Below, piece by piece: positions 33,096 to 45,105 of a stretch of DNA of 64,000 nt; position 1 is the first letter of the stretch; each line of letters starts with the position of its first letter. Origin of the DNA: Neoconidiobolus thromboides FSU 785 (lineage: Eukaryota > Entomophthoromycota > Entomophthoromycetes > Entomophthorales > Neoconidiobolaceae); assembly GCA_025603075.1 (NCBI GenBank), contig MU626273.1, positions 111,779 to 175,778 on the forward strand, in the 5' to 3' direction. Made by a program: the position numbers and the translations under genes. Below the pieces are notes generated by a model, which worked only from the letters and a program-made list of their open reading frames with translations, ran no database searches and was not told where the DNA came from.

Positions 33096-33997
33096 ATGAG
33101 CAATATAGAAAAAGTAGAGAACCAAAGATCAATGAGTTTAAGTAATGACAGCGACGAAAATCAAGTGATAGATGACAAAGACAATAGCAATAGTGAAGAA
33201 ACAAATGAAACAGAAAATAAAACGCAGTCTGAGTAAGTAATCCACTTTTAATAGTGAAATAGTACAATTTAATTTGATAGAGATAATTTGAAGCTACATG
33301 ATTTAACTGTACAGGCCGATTATGAGGGAAGTATAGTGCCACCACTTACACATAGTAATATACAAAGCGTTTTGCAAATAAATGAGGCTTTGATTGCACT
33401 TTTAGTTGATTATCAAAATAAAGATTGGGTTGATGATCCTAATTTTATAATGTAATTATGTCGCTAGTAATGATGTCAATAATGTCTAATGGAATTTATT
33501 TTATAGTTACCAAAAGCGACTACAAACCAATCTAACTTATTTAGCTTCTGTTGCTGATCATTATCTTAACCCTCAGGTAATCAATTTTAAATTAAAGATT
33601 TGAAAAATAACTTATATCATGATAGAACGGAGATGATACGTTAAAACATAAAATCCCATCGGTTCCTTCACGCGGTAGTAGAAAATTAAGTCCATCAAGC
33701 TTGAATGAAGTACTGGGCTACACAGCTACTTCTGTTAAAGCTAAATTTAGCTCTACAGATCCAAGGCTTGCACTATTTGATAAATTAGCAGCGCTGAGGG
33801 TTGAAGAAAGTATGGCATATAGAGAAACGAAGCCAGAGTTTGGTACTGCAAAAAAGAATCCAGAACCTTCGCCTTATGATCTTCATGTTACTTATAAAGT
33901 ATTTGATCCCCCAATCCATAGCTCTGAAGCTAAAACTAGCACTTTATTAGCACCGTTCCGATTGCCTAGTGAGGTTGAACTCCCCCCATTTAAATAA
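33096..33997 (+). CDS. SS18/SSXT N-terminal domain protein (SWI/SNF subunit candidate)
   Basis: Four exons (33096-33232, 33281-33451, 33507-33576, 33626-33997) give 249 residues in continuous phase. After an acidic N terminus, residues about 65-115 match the SSXT domain: NIQSVLQINEALIALLVDYQ, then YQKRLQTNLTYLASVADHYL. Human SS18 reads similarly, with a DYQNKG segment and a YQxxLHxNLxYLATIAD segment. In animals and plants this domain anchors SS18/GIF proteins in SWI/SNF or growth-regulator complexes. The C-terminal half is Ser/Pro/Lys-rich and unrecognised; the Gln/Gly/Tyr-rich QPGY region of human SS18 is absent. The domain call rests on the second and third exons, which the splicing brings together correctly. 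Confidence 0.78.
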
Positions 33998-34314
33998 TTT
34001 ATTTATAAAAATTTTGTTTTAAATATGATGATGCTTTTTTTATTTTTTAAAAGGGCAATGGTCATCTTCATATATTACATAAGCACCGTGAATTTATATT
34101 ATATAGTCTTTGAAGTTAACAAAGTAAATTATTTAAATTTTAAATTCAGTACAAGTAAATATTTTGATTTTTTAGTAAAATCGATATTTAAATCTATTTA
34201 TTCTAAACTGCTAAAACATAAATAACTATTAGATAACAACTTTTATTATTTAAGGATCTCAAAGTTAAAATTTATTAATGTTTAGTGTTAAAGTGGAATA
34301 CCGATAGAAAATTA
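33998..34314. other. intergenic region, about 320 bp
   Basis: Convergent 3' flanks of the SS18-domain gene and histidine kinase 1; nothing recognised. Confidence 0.5.
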
Positions 34315-36981
34315 TTAAGCTTTAAACGAAGCTGGGGCTGAGTTTGAATTTGAACTTTTATCTGTACTCTCAGCCTCAAATTCATCTATACTTGTGGTAC
34401 TAGTTTGGTCTCGATATTTACCATTTTGTGCGACATGTAACCACTTTCTTAGTACACTTTGAAAATTATTATAAATTACCGGCTTTGATATATGATCATT
34501 CATTCCTAGTGATAGAAAGTGCTCTTGATCTGCTAATAATACATTGGCTGAAACGGATATAATTATTTGTTCGGAGTCAACTTTACGTATTTCTCTACAA
34601 ACCTAATAAATTGCTATTAAATCAGAATTAAAAGATTGAATTTGCAATTACCTCATCCCCATCCTTTTTTGGCATAGATTGATCTAGCAGTATAACATGA
34701 AATCCCCCCTTTGGTTTAGCATAGTAAGCATCTAAAGCCGCTTGTCCATCTCCTACCATAGTTACTTCAATATCACCCATTTTCTGCAAATATCTCTTGA
34801 GGATAGCTTGATTAACAGGATTATCTTCTGCGATTAAAATTTGGAATATTTTCGGTTGACCGTTTATATTTAGTTTTTGTAGTGTATTATTTTCATTCGA
34901 AGATGCTCTGCGCAATAAGTCTGGTCTTACACTTTTTGAGCCACGTGATGATTTCGATCTAGATGGACTTTTTACTATTGTATTACTATTTGTTGGATAA
35001 GGTAGCTGATTTGAAGTTCCTAAACATAATCGCATATTTGATCGGAATGTTTGGTGCCTTATGAGCTTGCTTAATGAAAAGTTTAATCTATTTTCGGTAC
35101 TGTTCACTTTATATACCATTAATGGTATTTCAACTACTATTTTTGTTCCCATATTAACTTCAGAATTAACGCTTATTTTCCCTTTCATAAGCTCAACCAA
35201 TGACTTTGTTATTGCTAATCCTAGTCCGGTACCACCAAATGCACGCCTTTTTGATGTATCTGCTTGGATCCATGGTGAAAATATACTTGGTAAAACTTTA
35301 GAGCTGATCCCTATTCCACTATCTATTATGGTGAATTCAAATAATAAATTCTCTTGATCTAAATGTTTAAACTTTGTTTCCAACTTGACCGAACCATTGA
35401 AAGTGAATTTAATCGCATTTGAAAGAAGATAGCTTAATAACTGGGAAAGTCTATTTGGATCTCCTAAAGTAGGTATCACCTTTTCGATTGGTGATATTTC
35501 AAATTCTAGGCTTTTACCAAGAGCTTTGGGCATAAAAATTTTGTTCAATTGCCCAAGAACATCTTTAATATTAAATGGGATACTTTCGATGGTTAATTTT
35601 CCTGATTCGACCCTTTGAAAATCAAGGATATCTTCAATAACTGACATCTTAATATTATTAGAATAAATAAACAATGATTAAAGAATAGTTACTAGATTTC
35701 TTGCAGACTCATTTGTATGTTCCAAGAGGGCAAGTTGGTCTGAATCAATTATTGTTTCCATTAACATACATACATTTCCAACAATACCAAATATCTATTT
35801 TAAAAATAGGTTAAAAATAAATAAAAGTATCGTGATTATTTTTACGGGTGTCCTTATTTCATGTGACATCATAGCTATAAATTCAGATTTCATTCTTGCT
35901 GTGGTTTGGGATGCTTTTTGTGCCAAAATTAATTCCTGTTTTTCTTGCTCAGCTTTTTTATGATCATGCACATCTATTTAAATAACTTTATCAGTATACA
36001 ATACATATGTTTTAAGCTCATCTACCTGTAGCAGTAGTAACCCATCTTACTACCCTACCAGTGTTTTTCTCAAAAATTGGAACAGAATTTAATAAATACC
36101 ATCGATATTGTGACTCGTCGATATTACTATTGGAAATAAAATTTTGCTTCTCCTCCAAATAATGGCTATAATGACGATATCTTATTTCAATTGTGTAAAT
36201 AGCTGGCTCCTATTAGAATTAGGTAAAACACAAATAAATGATATAATTACAAACCTTTAGTAACCTAATGAACAGGGGCGCGAACCTTTTCCAATCTTCT
36301 GGATGCATACAAGCCTAAACTTAAATTTATATGGTGCTTAATATATTAAAAAATAAAACTACCTCCCAATTGCCTCCAACAGTTAATCCAAGGGTTTCAT
36401 GAACTTTGCTATTATAATATCTATTTTGAAAAGAATTAATATGGTTTAAGAAAATAACAATGATTTTACTCAGCATCCCCATTACCAGTTAAGCACCAAA
36501 TCATACATGGTAAAGAATCTGCCAATAATTCAAATTCTTCCATTAATTTTTGCTTCCTTGATAATTCATGGATTGGCGCAACCTGAGGGGCATAAGTTAC
36601 CGATGAAAAAGCGGATATATTTTTTATACCAACAGAATAATAAATAGTGCTATTCAAACTCCACTCTTTTACTTTTACGGAAACTACTTTACTCGAATTT
36701 GTAGAAGGATCATTTACATGACAAAAACATAAATCAAGTATAGAAGTAGCTTGGTTCTCGCCATTTGCGTTGAGAAGTTTTGGAAGAAAATGACGATGTA
36801 AAAACTCCTTCAAAGGGGTTTGTAAAATGGACTGTTTATTTTCGTAACCTAAAATTATAGCAACAGATTCCGTACAATCAACAATAGTATTGATATCACA
36901 AATTAAAAGAGGATCTAAGCTGGCATTACATAGCAAATGAGCTATAGTTGCAGCATTTAAATTGACTATATCCTCAACCAT
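34315..36981 (-). CDS. PAS-domain hybrid histidine kinase 1
   Basis: Eight exons (36981-36470, 36420-36363, 36314-36255, 36209-36026, 35973-35846, 35794-35693, 35647-34652, 34602-34315) give 775 residues. The N terminus looks PAS-like, and a second PAS/PAC unit (about 155-290) includes MIWCLTGNGD and ACMHPEDWKRF. The HisKA H-box is FIAMMSHEIRTP with H309. The ATPase has an N box (LLSNAIKFT), G1 (DSGIGIS) and G2 (GGTGLGLAI). The receiver shows IAEDNPVNQAILKR, phospho-acceptor D670 in LLDQSMP, and SKP near the end. There is no membrane segment, so it should be a soluble sensor acting in a phosphorelay via an HPt protein. All key residues are present. The closest relative is the kinase at 45.1-47.7 kb. 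Confidence 0.92.
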
Positions 36982-38510
36982 AAAAATAATTTAAAAGATA
37001 AATGACATAAAAGAACAAATTTAACATTTTAAAAAATAGTGGAATATAAGCCTAGACTTTGTTGATTTGATCTTAAGCTAATAGGATCTGCTAAATTTCC
37101 ATCATTTGGAAGGAATTTGTCAAACTTTTGTATTAAATAATCATAAATAATTGTTTTTAATCATGTTTTATCAAGACCTTTATTTGTTTTCTCCCAACTA
37201 TCTAATAATTAAATTCATAAATTCATGCTAAAATTATGCAAAAAACACACTGATAAATGCTATTTTAGTGAACGTTTAGTTTGATTTACTATATTATAAT
37301 ATAAAGAAAATACAGTATTGGTATAGTCTATACAATTTTTTTTATACAAGAAGAGCTTGATCGAAGTCTAGACTCTCAAATCTAGATTAGCTTATCATTT
37401 AATTTAATTATTCTTAGAAAATATAGATACATCACGTTTGAATAACTAGTTTGTATAACTTAACTTGAAATTGTTCCTAATAAAGAATTAAAAAAGACAT
37501 TTTAAAATAATTCCTGCTTATTCCAAAATGGTAAATTAAAGCTTCTACTTCAAAGATTTATCAAAGTATTTTTATTTTCTATTTTTACTATGTAGATATA
37601 ACTGAATATTAGCCTTAATGTTCAACTATGAGTTGTTTAATTTTATGAATGTAATTTATACAATTGTATATAACATATTACTAAAAATATTAAAATTTTA
37701 TTGGTTTAAAAATCATGCAATATTACACTACAACTGCTGTTATACCGCGATATTCTTTAAATTTTAAAGTTTTATTTACCTCAATATTTTTTATCCCCCA
37801 ACTTTCTATTTGTGTAGTTCAATTTTCCATCATTTTTTTTAAATACAATTCTGTTTGTTATAAACCTTGTTATTCCATGAGCGTTTTATTTGAGTCATTC
37901 ACTGCCTTTTGATACACAACTACTATGCCTTTATCACCATATTTCAGTTTTTAATTCGAATAAATAATTAATCATATATTGCGTACTTTTACTTTATTAG
38001 TTTTAAAAATTCATTAATCTAAGTTTAAAGTTAGAGAACTTAACTTCACAATAAGCCATACTTAAATATATTAGTATTCTTAAATGAATACATACCTTTT
38101 AATACTACTTTTAAATATAAGTTCTATCAACTGATGCATACATGCATGTACTTATAACTATGATTTTAGTGACAAAATAGCTATATTAAATCTTGCTTTT
38201 AGTATAATATAATATAATTTATTAATATGGAAAATAGACTATAGAAGCAGTAATTATTAAAATATTTAAAATTTATGAATTATATTAATATTAAATAAGC
38301 TGAGTTAACTATTTAAATAAATGAATTTAATAAATCCTATAATCTTTTAATGTTTGATTTTAATTTACAATGATTTTATTTGATTAAAACCATTTAACCA
38401 ATTAAATTCGTACAATATACATGTTTTTAAGCTTCTATAGGTTTTAAAGTTCTTATTTTTAAGCGTTTTATGTATTAGCATTATTAGTTTCAAGATTTTA
38501 GTAATAATAT

Positions 38511-38607
38511 GGGGCTGTTTTTTTTGGTTTCATTATTTTTCCATTTTTTAAGCGCTATTTGAGTGGAAAAACCGTTAGTAAAATTCTTAAACACAAAATA
38601 CATCCCC
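38511..38607 (-). mobile_element. MITE-like element, copy 7, reverse
   Basis: A 97-bp reverse copy, GGGGCTGTTTTTTTTGG to ATACATCCCC, with perfect ATAT on both sides (38507-38510, 38608-38611). Confidence 0.88.
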
Positions 38608-38945
38608 ATATTATATTTCTAAATTTAATGTATTTTTTACATTTCAATGTTTTTATTATAAATCTAAGCCTTATGAAAATAATTAAAGTGGTCAGACAGA
38701 TTTAAAGTAAAAATTCAATCAAGATCCTTATTTGTAAATTACTACATCAAACAATAAGCTTTAGACTTACTCTTACTTTTTAATTATTGCTATCAAAAAA
38801 ATATTTTATTTTCGCTTAACTCGCACTATGAAACTTTTTTTAACTCTTGATATTCAATAAACACATAGTTTCTAAATTAGCATAAATATTACAAAATAAT
38901 AAAACCTGCTATTTTAATAATATCATTAATTTTATAGATATATAT

Positions 38946-39040
38946 GGGGATATGTTTTTTTGTTTAAGAATTTTACTATAATCTTTCCACCAAAATAGCG
39001 CTTAAAAAATGGAAGCATAATGAAACCAAAAAAACAGCCC
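38946..39040 (+). mobile_element. MITE-like element, copy 8, forward
   Basis: GGGGATATGTTTTTTTG at the left, core AAAATAGCGCTTAAAA, right end AACAGCCC. The flanks are ATAT and TATA, so the duplication is blurred by AT alternation. Confidence 0.8.
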
Positions 39041-39705
39041 TATATCTTTCAACTAAAGCGTTATACTAAAGTAAAAATTGTTTTTAGAATCGACTTTTAT
39101 AATTTTCAAAAATGTGAAATATCGCTTTGTCAGTCCCATGGTTAATTATAGCACAACAATCGCCTAAGCTGTTGTGTTCTTGAGTTCAGAGAAAATCAAT
39201 CCCACGTTCTTAGTTTGATTTGCTATGAGAATTTCTAGCTCCATCCAAAAGAATATTATCTTCTCATTTTGATATCTATACTTTTCAGAGTATAAAACAG
39301 ATTTTAGAGTACAGTAGTTCAAGGCTTTTTAACTGAATTATTCCCTGGTATCTCGAACATTTAATAAAGCCACTAAGTTTTCCTAATAGTATTTTACGTA
39401 GATTTTACATTAGTGTTGTCTATTCTATTTGTCTTATATAGCTTGTAACCTATTATGTGCTATTCCTCATAATCCAAGTCTATCTTAGTCACATAAACTA
39501 AGACCTTTCGACTTATAGTGTAGTCAACCCACCAATAGCTGTTCTTGACTCCAAACCCTGAGTACCAGATTTCACAAAAAACAAAAAAAATCCACTATAA
39601 AGTAATAGAGGTACTTTGGGCAAAATGTCAATATTAAACTAATGGTTTGGTTAAGAAAACAATACTTTTTGTTTTAACTGAAATGAAAGATGAAAATCAC
39701 TATAC

Positions 39706-39798
39706 GGGGATGTTTTTTTGGCTTCACTTTTTCCATTTTTAAGCACTATTTGAATGGAAAAGTTGTTAGTAGGATTCTCAAACAAAAAAATATATCCC
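39706..39798 (-). mobile_element. MITE-like element, copy 9, reverse
   Basis: GGGGATGTTTTTTTGGCTTC to ATATATCCC, flanks ATAC and ATAT. The core is changed to AAGCACTATTTGA. Confidence 0.8.
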
Positions 39799-40190
39799 AT
39801 ATTTTAAAATATAATTTACTTCAATATCTATTGCTATTTAGTTTTAGATTATTTAAATCATCCTAATGAATTTTATTTTGAGCTACATAGGTAGGTCAAA
39901 AAGTTTGTATGGTGAAGGGCTTAAAGGGAAGATAGATATAAATCCTTTACAGCAACGCATTGCGTATATTCGAAATATAACATACCCAAAGTTTCATATT
40001 AATTGAATTGCTCATCCTGCAAATACAATTAAAATAAAAAACTATTGCAACAAAATTTTTGTTATAATTTTATATCTATCTTCTAACAGAAAATTGTCAA
40101 AATGTATTATGTTTCGAAGTTCTGACTATACATTAATAATGAAAAATCCAATTAACATTAAATATGCAGATATTATATTTATGACTATAT

Positions 40191-40285
40191 GGGGATGTAT
40201 TTTTGTGTTTAAGAATTTTGCTAGTAATTTTTCCCCTCAAATAGTGCTTAAGATGGAAAAAGTAACGAAGTCAAAAAACATCCCC
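40191..40285 (+). mobile_element. MITE-like element, copy 10, forward
   Basis: A 95-bp copy with both termini intact (GGGGATGTATTTTTGTG, AACATCCCC) and ATAT on both sides (40187-40190, 40286-40289). Confidence 0.88.
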
Positions 40286-40787
40286 ATATAATAATTTCAT
40301 GTAAAAATATACACCTTGCAATACCACATTACCTTTGGAGTAAGCCTCCCTAAAACCTTATGGTATTTTTTCTTTAGATTTTATAATACATTTATGAATA
40401 AAACTGTATAAAATAGATTCATTTATTCATTGTTATAATTTTAAATTTTTATAATTTTAACCACTTCGTATTTTATTAATAAATAGTTAATTATAAGGGT
40501 GAATGCTTGAACTAATTACAGCTATTTCAGCTCTATTACGATGTAAATGGCGATATCTTTTAGAACCAGTTATTTACTTAGGTGGCTTTTTTAGAGGCTG
40601 GTTCTTAAATTTGAGCTTAATTTTAGCTTAAATTTTATGTGTAAATGAACAATAAATTAAAGTGCAATAGAGTCACAATACCGATATCTTTAATGGCCAA
40701 TTAAGTAATTGGATTGAGCTATGCCAAGGTTGAGTTCATTATTTAAATTGTAAATAATTTTTTAGTTTGCTAGTTTACTAATTTATA

Positions 40788-41603
40788 ATGTCAAATCTTG
40801 AAAGTAATAACTATATTGTAAAATAATAAATATACTAATTTCTAAAAGATAGCCTCTTTCAGTTAAAAGTAAGTCGTCAATTATGTGAAACGGATAATTT
40901 TGTCTAATAGCTTAGTTTACAGCCAAATCTTTAAACAGGCAATCAGCTAAAGCACTCCAAGAAGAAAAAAAACAAAAAACAAAATTAAAAAAGGTACTTT
41001 TAATTGACTATAATAGATACAAAAATAATATTAAATAGGCTTTACAATCCGGAAATATAGAAGGTGCGCGTATTCATGCTTCCGATGCCATTAGGAAAAA
41101 AAATGAGTCAATAAACCTTCAACAATTGGCGTCACGCATTGATGCTGTTTCTTCAAGAGTACAAACCGCTGTAACTATGAGAAGAGTAATACTTTTAATA
41201 AATAAATATTTAATTATATAACTATATATAGGTCACTAACTCAATGGGGAGTGTTGTAAAGGGAATGGACAGAGCCATGGAAAGTATGAATTTGGAAAAA
41301 ATTTCAGCTGTAATGGAAAAGTTTGAGTCTCAATTCGAAGATCTTGATGTACAAACTGCAACTATGGAAGCTTCAATGGGTGGAGCTACAGCTCTAACAA
41401 CACCGCAAGATGATGTAGAAGCTCTGATCCAACAAGTGGCTGATGAAAATGGATTAGAATTAGAAGCTGATTTGGCCAATGCCCCTAATGCAATGCCATC
41501 TTTAGCTAATCGTAATTCAACAAAAGTTGGTGTTCCTGTAGGTGCAGGTGGCTTTCAGGACGATGATTTAACAGCTCGCCTTGCAAAACTCCGCAACCCT
41601 TGA
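40788..41603 (+). CDS. ESCRT-III subunit CHMP1/Did2
   Basis: Five exons (40788-40803, 40849-40884, 40947-40993, 41039-41185, 41232-41603) give 205 residues, the expected length. The 16-nt first exon supplies MSNLE and joins to NSLFQLK, matching the CHMP1 N terminus (MSNLExTLFQLK). The body has [35 protein letters not shown] and [20 protein letters not shown]. The C terminus [12 protein letters not shown] is the MIT-interacting motif that recruits Vps4/Spastin-type ATPases. The protein works in late endosomal sorting and membrane scission. The junction of exons 2 and 3 is the least certain: I used GTGAAA...AATCAG, which gives [12 protein letters not shown]. Confidence 0.9.
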
Positions 41604-42218
41604 CTATTCAGATATATTCAACTCGATAATATTCCTTTGATGATAAACCAGTATATGATTTAGAAGTGATCGTTTAACAAAAGGATTTGGAACTTTTATA
41701 TTAAATATAATAAACTCAATGATTTCATAAGATTCATTAGAACAACAATTTAGTCATTATGTTTATTTTGCTATTCTATATCGTGTTTTTGGGTTTCTTA
41801 AACACTAAGGCAAAATGTATTTGCAGAACCATTTAGATAATTTCATAGTATTTCTAATGTCGATTTATTTATGAACAAAGTAGTCAAGGTGTTTTGTATT
41901 TCATGGACTAAGGATGTAGTAATGAACTAATAAATACTACGAATAACTAGTACTTTAAATTTTAAGTGTCTAAAATAATTTGATCACAATAAACCTCTTA
42001 GAAGTAGAAATTGATAACGGCTTTTAACATATTACTATTATTGAAAAATATACGTTTGTCCTTTTACAAGGTATTTAAGATGTACACCAAATTGTATGCA
42101 AATAGATAATACTAATTAATAGCTTTAAAAAATATCTAATAAATGTTCTATTTTACTTCAAATAAAATCTAGTGTCTCTTACTTAATTTTGATAGTAAAA
42201 AACAAATCTAATCAAATT
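41604..42218. other. intergenic region, about 615 bp
   Basis: Convergent 3' flanks of CHMP1 and the amidophosphoribosyltransferase gene. AT-rich, nothing recognised. Confidence 0.5.
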
Positions 42219-44054
42219 CTAATTTCTAGCTTCAAACTCATTATAAAGCCCCAGTGTTTCTAATGCCATCTCTTGTTTAAGTGCAGTCTTACTCTTATCA
42301 TTCCTAGCCAAGTCTAAAGACTCAAGGTACTCTTTTGATACGTCGCCGGTGATATAGCATCCATTAAAAACGGAAGTTTCAAATTCTGAAATCGAAGAAT
42401 TGAATTGTCTACAAGAAGCAACCAAGTCATCAAGATCCTAAAAAAGTTAGCATTCTAAAAAATAGAGTCAAATAAAATTACTTGGAATATAACTCTATCT
42501 GCTTTAATTTCTTCAGCTACCTCATCTACTGTACGGTTATGTGCTACCAACTCCCTAGAGGTAGGCATATCAATACCATAGACATTAGGGAATCTAAGTG
42601 GTGGCGCAGCGGACGCAAAATAAACCTTTTTAGCACCAGCTTCACGCGCCATTGATACAATTTCAGTACTAGTTGTACCTCTTACAATTGAATCATCAAC
42701 AATTAAAACGTTTTTGTCGTTGAATTCTAATGCCATGGCATTAAGCTTACGTCTAACTGATTTTTTCCTGGCTTCTTGACCAGGCATAATAAAAGTACGT
42801 CCAACATATCTATTCTTAACAAATGCCTCACGATACGAGATCTTTAAAGCTTTAGCTACTTCAAGAGCACATACTCTAGATGTTTCTGGAACTGGGATAA
42901 CGACATCTATATCATTATCAGGTCCTAATTCCTCTACAACCTTTTTGGCTAAAGCTTCCCCCATAGCCATTCTAGAGCGATAGACTGAAATACCATCAAT
43001 AGTAGAGTCTGGACGAGCAAAATAAACGTATTCAAATATACATGGAGTAAATGGTGCTTCTGGAGCCAAGATTCTTGAACTGAACTTCTCATGAGTAACA
43101 ATAATAGCTTCACCTTCATTGATTGTTAATTTAATATTATTATGTTATTAAAAACATTTTACCTTTTTTAACATCTTTTATATTATTAAATCCAATACAT
43201 TCAAGTGCTACACTTTCGGATGCAAAAGCATAATCTAATCCATGTGAAGTTTCTCTTGTACCGTAAACCAATGGTCGAATTCCATTTGGATCCCTAAATG
43301 CTAAAAGACCAAACCCGGCAATCATACCTAAACATGCAAATCCACCACTGCAAGTTTTTTGTACATGAGAAATGGCTTGAAATAGATCATCTTCATTTAT
43401 ACTATTTAAGTAAAAAATTGTTAAACACTATGTATTAAATATATAAATTGTTGTAATTACCGAGCCTTTCCAGTTTGTTGAAGAGCATCGGCTAAAATGT
43501 TGAGAAGCAATTCAGAGTCAGAATCTGTATTAATATGTCTGTGAGCTTCATGATCGAGATACTTTTTCAACCCTTTAGAATTTATCAAGTTACCATTCTA
43601 TTATTATTATTATAAAAATATTCAAAGTTCACAATTATGAGCTTACATGTGCTAAAACAAGACCATATGGGGAGTTAACATAAAAAGGTTGAGCTTCTGA
43701 ATTGCTTGATGTTCCTGCAGTTGGATATCTCACTTTTTTATTTATGAAATTAGTAATAGTAGAAATTCTTAAATTATTTTACCATGCCCAACTCCATAAC
43801 TACCAACTAAATTTAAAATGTCTTTTTGATCAAACACATCGCGTACCATACCATTGCCCTTACGTTGGTATAGTCTACCATGTCCACCACATGTGACAAT
43901 CCCTGCGGCATCCTATATTTATTTAAACTACTATTCCATGCAATGTTATAATGATTACTTGTCCACGATGTTGAAGGAAAGTTAAAGTTTCACATACTAA
44001 AGGAGAAGCAGAGCTTTCTTTATTAGCTAATAAAACTGCCGATATTCCACACAT
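42219..44054 (-). CDS. ADE4: amidophosphoribosyltransferase (glutamine PRPP amidotransferase)
   Basis: Seven exons (44054-43959, 43912-43783, 43732-43647, 43597-43461, 43401-43163, 43113-42482, 42437-42219) give 512 residues, the normal length. It makes 5-phosphoribosylamine from PRPP and glutamine, the first step of purine synthesis. The start MCGISAVLL places the catalytic Cys at position 2 after Met removal. The class II amidotransferase part shows [29 protein letters not shown] and LAHNGNL. The phosphoribosyltransferase half has [29 protein letters not shown] and the PRPP loop [13 protein letters not shown]. All joins preserve phase and conserved blocks, so the model is strong. No regulatory motif recognised. 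Confidence 0.96.
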
Positions 44055-44450
44055 TCTTCTAAAATCTTAATAAAAGTAACAAAGTTTTTTAACTAGTTTT
44101 ACTCTTGGATTATTAAATAATTTTTGATTTTATTCTAATAACCCTTTCAAATTTTGGGACTTTTATTATTTTCGAAATTTTAGAAAGCTAAATAAAAAGC
44201 GGTTAATGACTATAAATAGAAAGTATTCGAGGATACTTTATTTTATTGGCTTTATGTTTAGAATTATACCTTTGAATGGGTAGGTTAAAGGCGAGTATTA
44301 ACTAAGTTATAAGCTATTAGAAAGCAATTAGAAGTTACAAAAACTGTGTTAAACCTTAGCAAATTATGTATTTTGTTATATTTTAATATTTATCAAAGAA
44401 CAGGAGAGACAAGGTTTTCATAACAAGCCTAAATAAGTATATGATTTTAA

Positions 44451-44550
44451 GAGAAGGTGGTGACAGCCTCTGTGAGATTAAGCTCGTTTGATTGTCATGT
44501 TTTCCGTTTGTTACCTGGTTGACATTGTTCGCCTTATTGCTCTCACCTCC
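44451..44550. ncRNA. candidate structured RNA or GC-rich island
   Basis: About 100 bases with clearly higher G+C than all surrounding DNA, starting GAGAAGGTGGTGACAGCCTC and ending TTGCTCTCACCTCC. The ends can pair (GGTGGTGA with TCACCTCC, one mismatch), giving a closing stem. No long open frame and no clear C/D box, H/ACA or snRNA signature on either strand. Could be an ncRNA, a structured regulatory element or a fragment of foreign DNA. Orientation unknown. Confidence 0.3.
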
Positions 44551-44715
44551 CAACTATATAATCTTATTTTGACTTTTTTAATAAATCCTTATACAAAAAA
44601 GTTGAAATTAATATTGTAATAAAATAATATTTTATGAACAATAAATATTTTTATAAATACTGTGATGTTTTATTTCAATAGTAACTAGAAAGGCCAATTA
44701 CTAATGTTTGTAATA

Positions 44716-44753
44716 AAATCAGCAAAAAATCAGCAAAAAATCAGCAAAAAATC
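44716..44753. repeat. 11-bp tandem repeat
   Basis: Three to four units of AAAAAATCAGC in a row; simple low-complexity repeat. Confidence 0.85.
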
Positions 44754-45105
44754 AAAAGTTTTTAAAAAATTCAAATAGGACGAGTAAAGAACAAAAGTTT
44801 TTTAAGTAATTGTTGTAAGATGTATTTATTTGTGAGGATAATTTAAGAAACTTTTTTACACAAAAATTTGAATTTAATTTATATAATGAGTTAATTTCAA
44901 CTTTTCAAAATGACAGCCTTGAGATATTCTATGATGAAAGTGAATCAAAACTAAATAATCACCCCACCATAGTGAACTACGTTTGAGTATAAAAATGTTT
45001 GATTGAAAACACTTCTCAACTTTCTCTACATCATTAAAAATAAATAATAGTACCCTTATTTATTTCATATATATATCATAATTAAAAAATGTATACAATA
45101 GCAAA

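Larger units (their letters stand above)
36982..40787. other. gene desert, about 3.8 kb, with four MITE copies
   Basis: The longest gene-free stretch in the window. It contains element copies at 38511-38607, 38946-39040, 39706-39798 and 40191-40285. Short open frames (for example 37715-37912 and 40094-40291) lack domains, and the second runs into a MITE. Confidence 0.55.
44055..45105. other. intergenic region, about 1.05 kb
   Basis: Lies between the purine gene start and the histidine kinase 2 stop. It contains a GC-richer island at 44451-44550 and an 11-bp tandem repeat at 44716-44753, both listed separately. The rest is AT-rich without coding signs. Confidence 0.5.

Noticed and set aside
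37715-37912. A 65-codon hydrophobic frame in the gene desert
   Set aside because: Composition is what AT-rich DNA gives by chance; there is no supporting start context or neighbour.
40094-40291. A 65-codon plus-strand frame
   Set aside because: Its second half is the MITE copy at 40191-40285 and the first half has no recognisable feature.
44451-44550. U1 snRNA, because of a TTACCTGG string
   Set aside because: The string is not at the 5' end of a plausible transcript and the other U1 stems and Sm site are not seen.
44716-44753. CRISPR-like array from the spaced AAAAAATCAGC units
   Set aside because: The units are directly adjacent without unique spacers, and the genome is eukaryotic; it is a simple tandem repeat.
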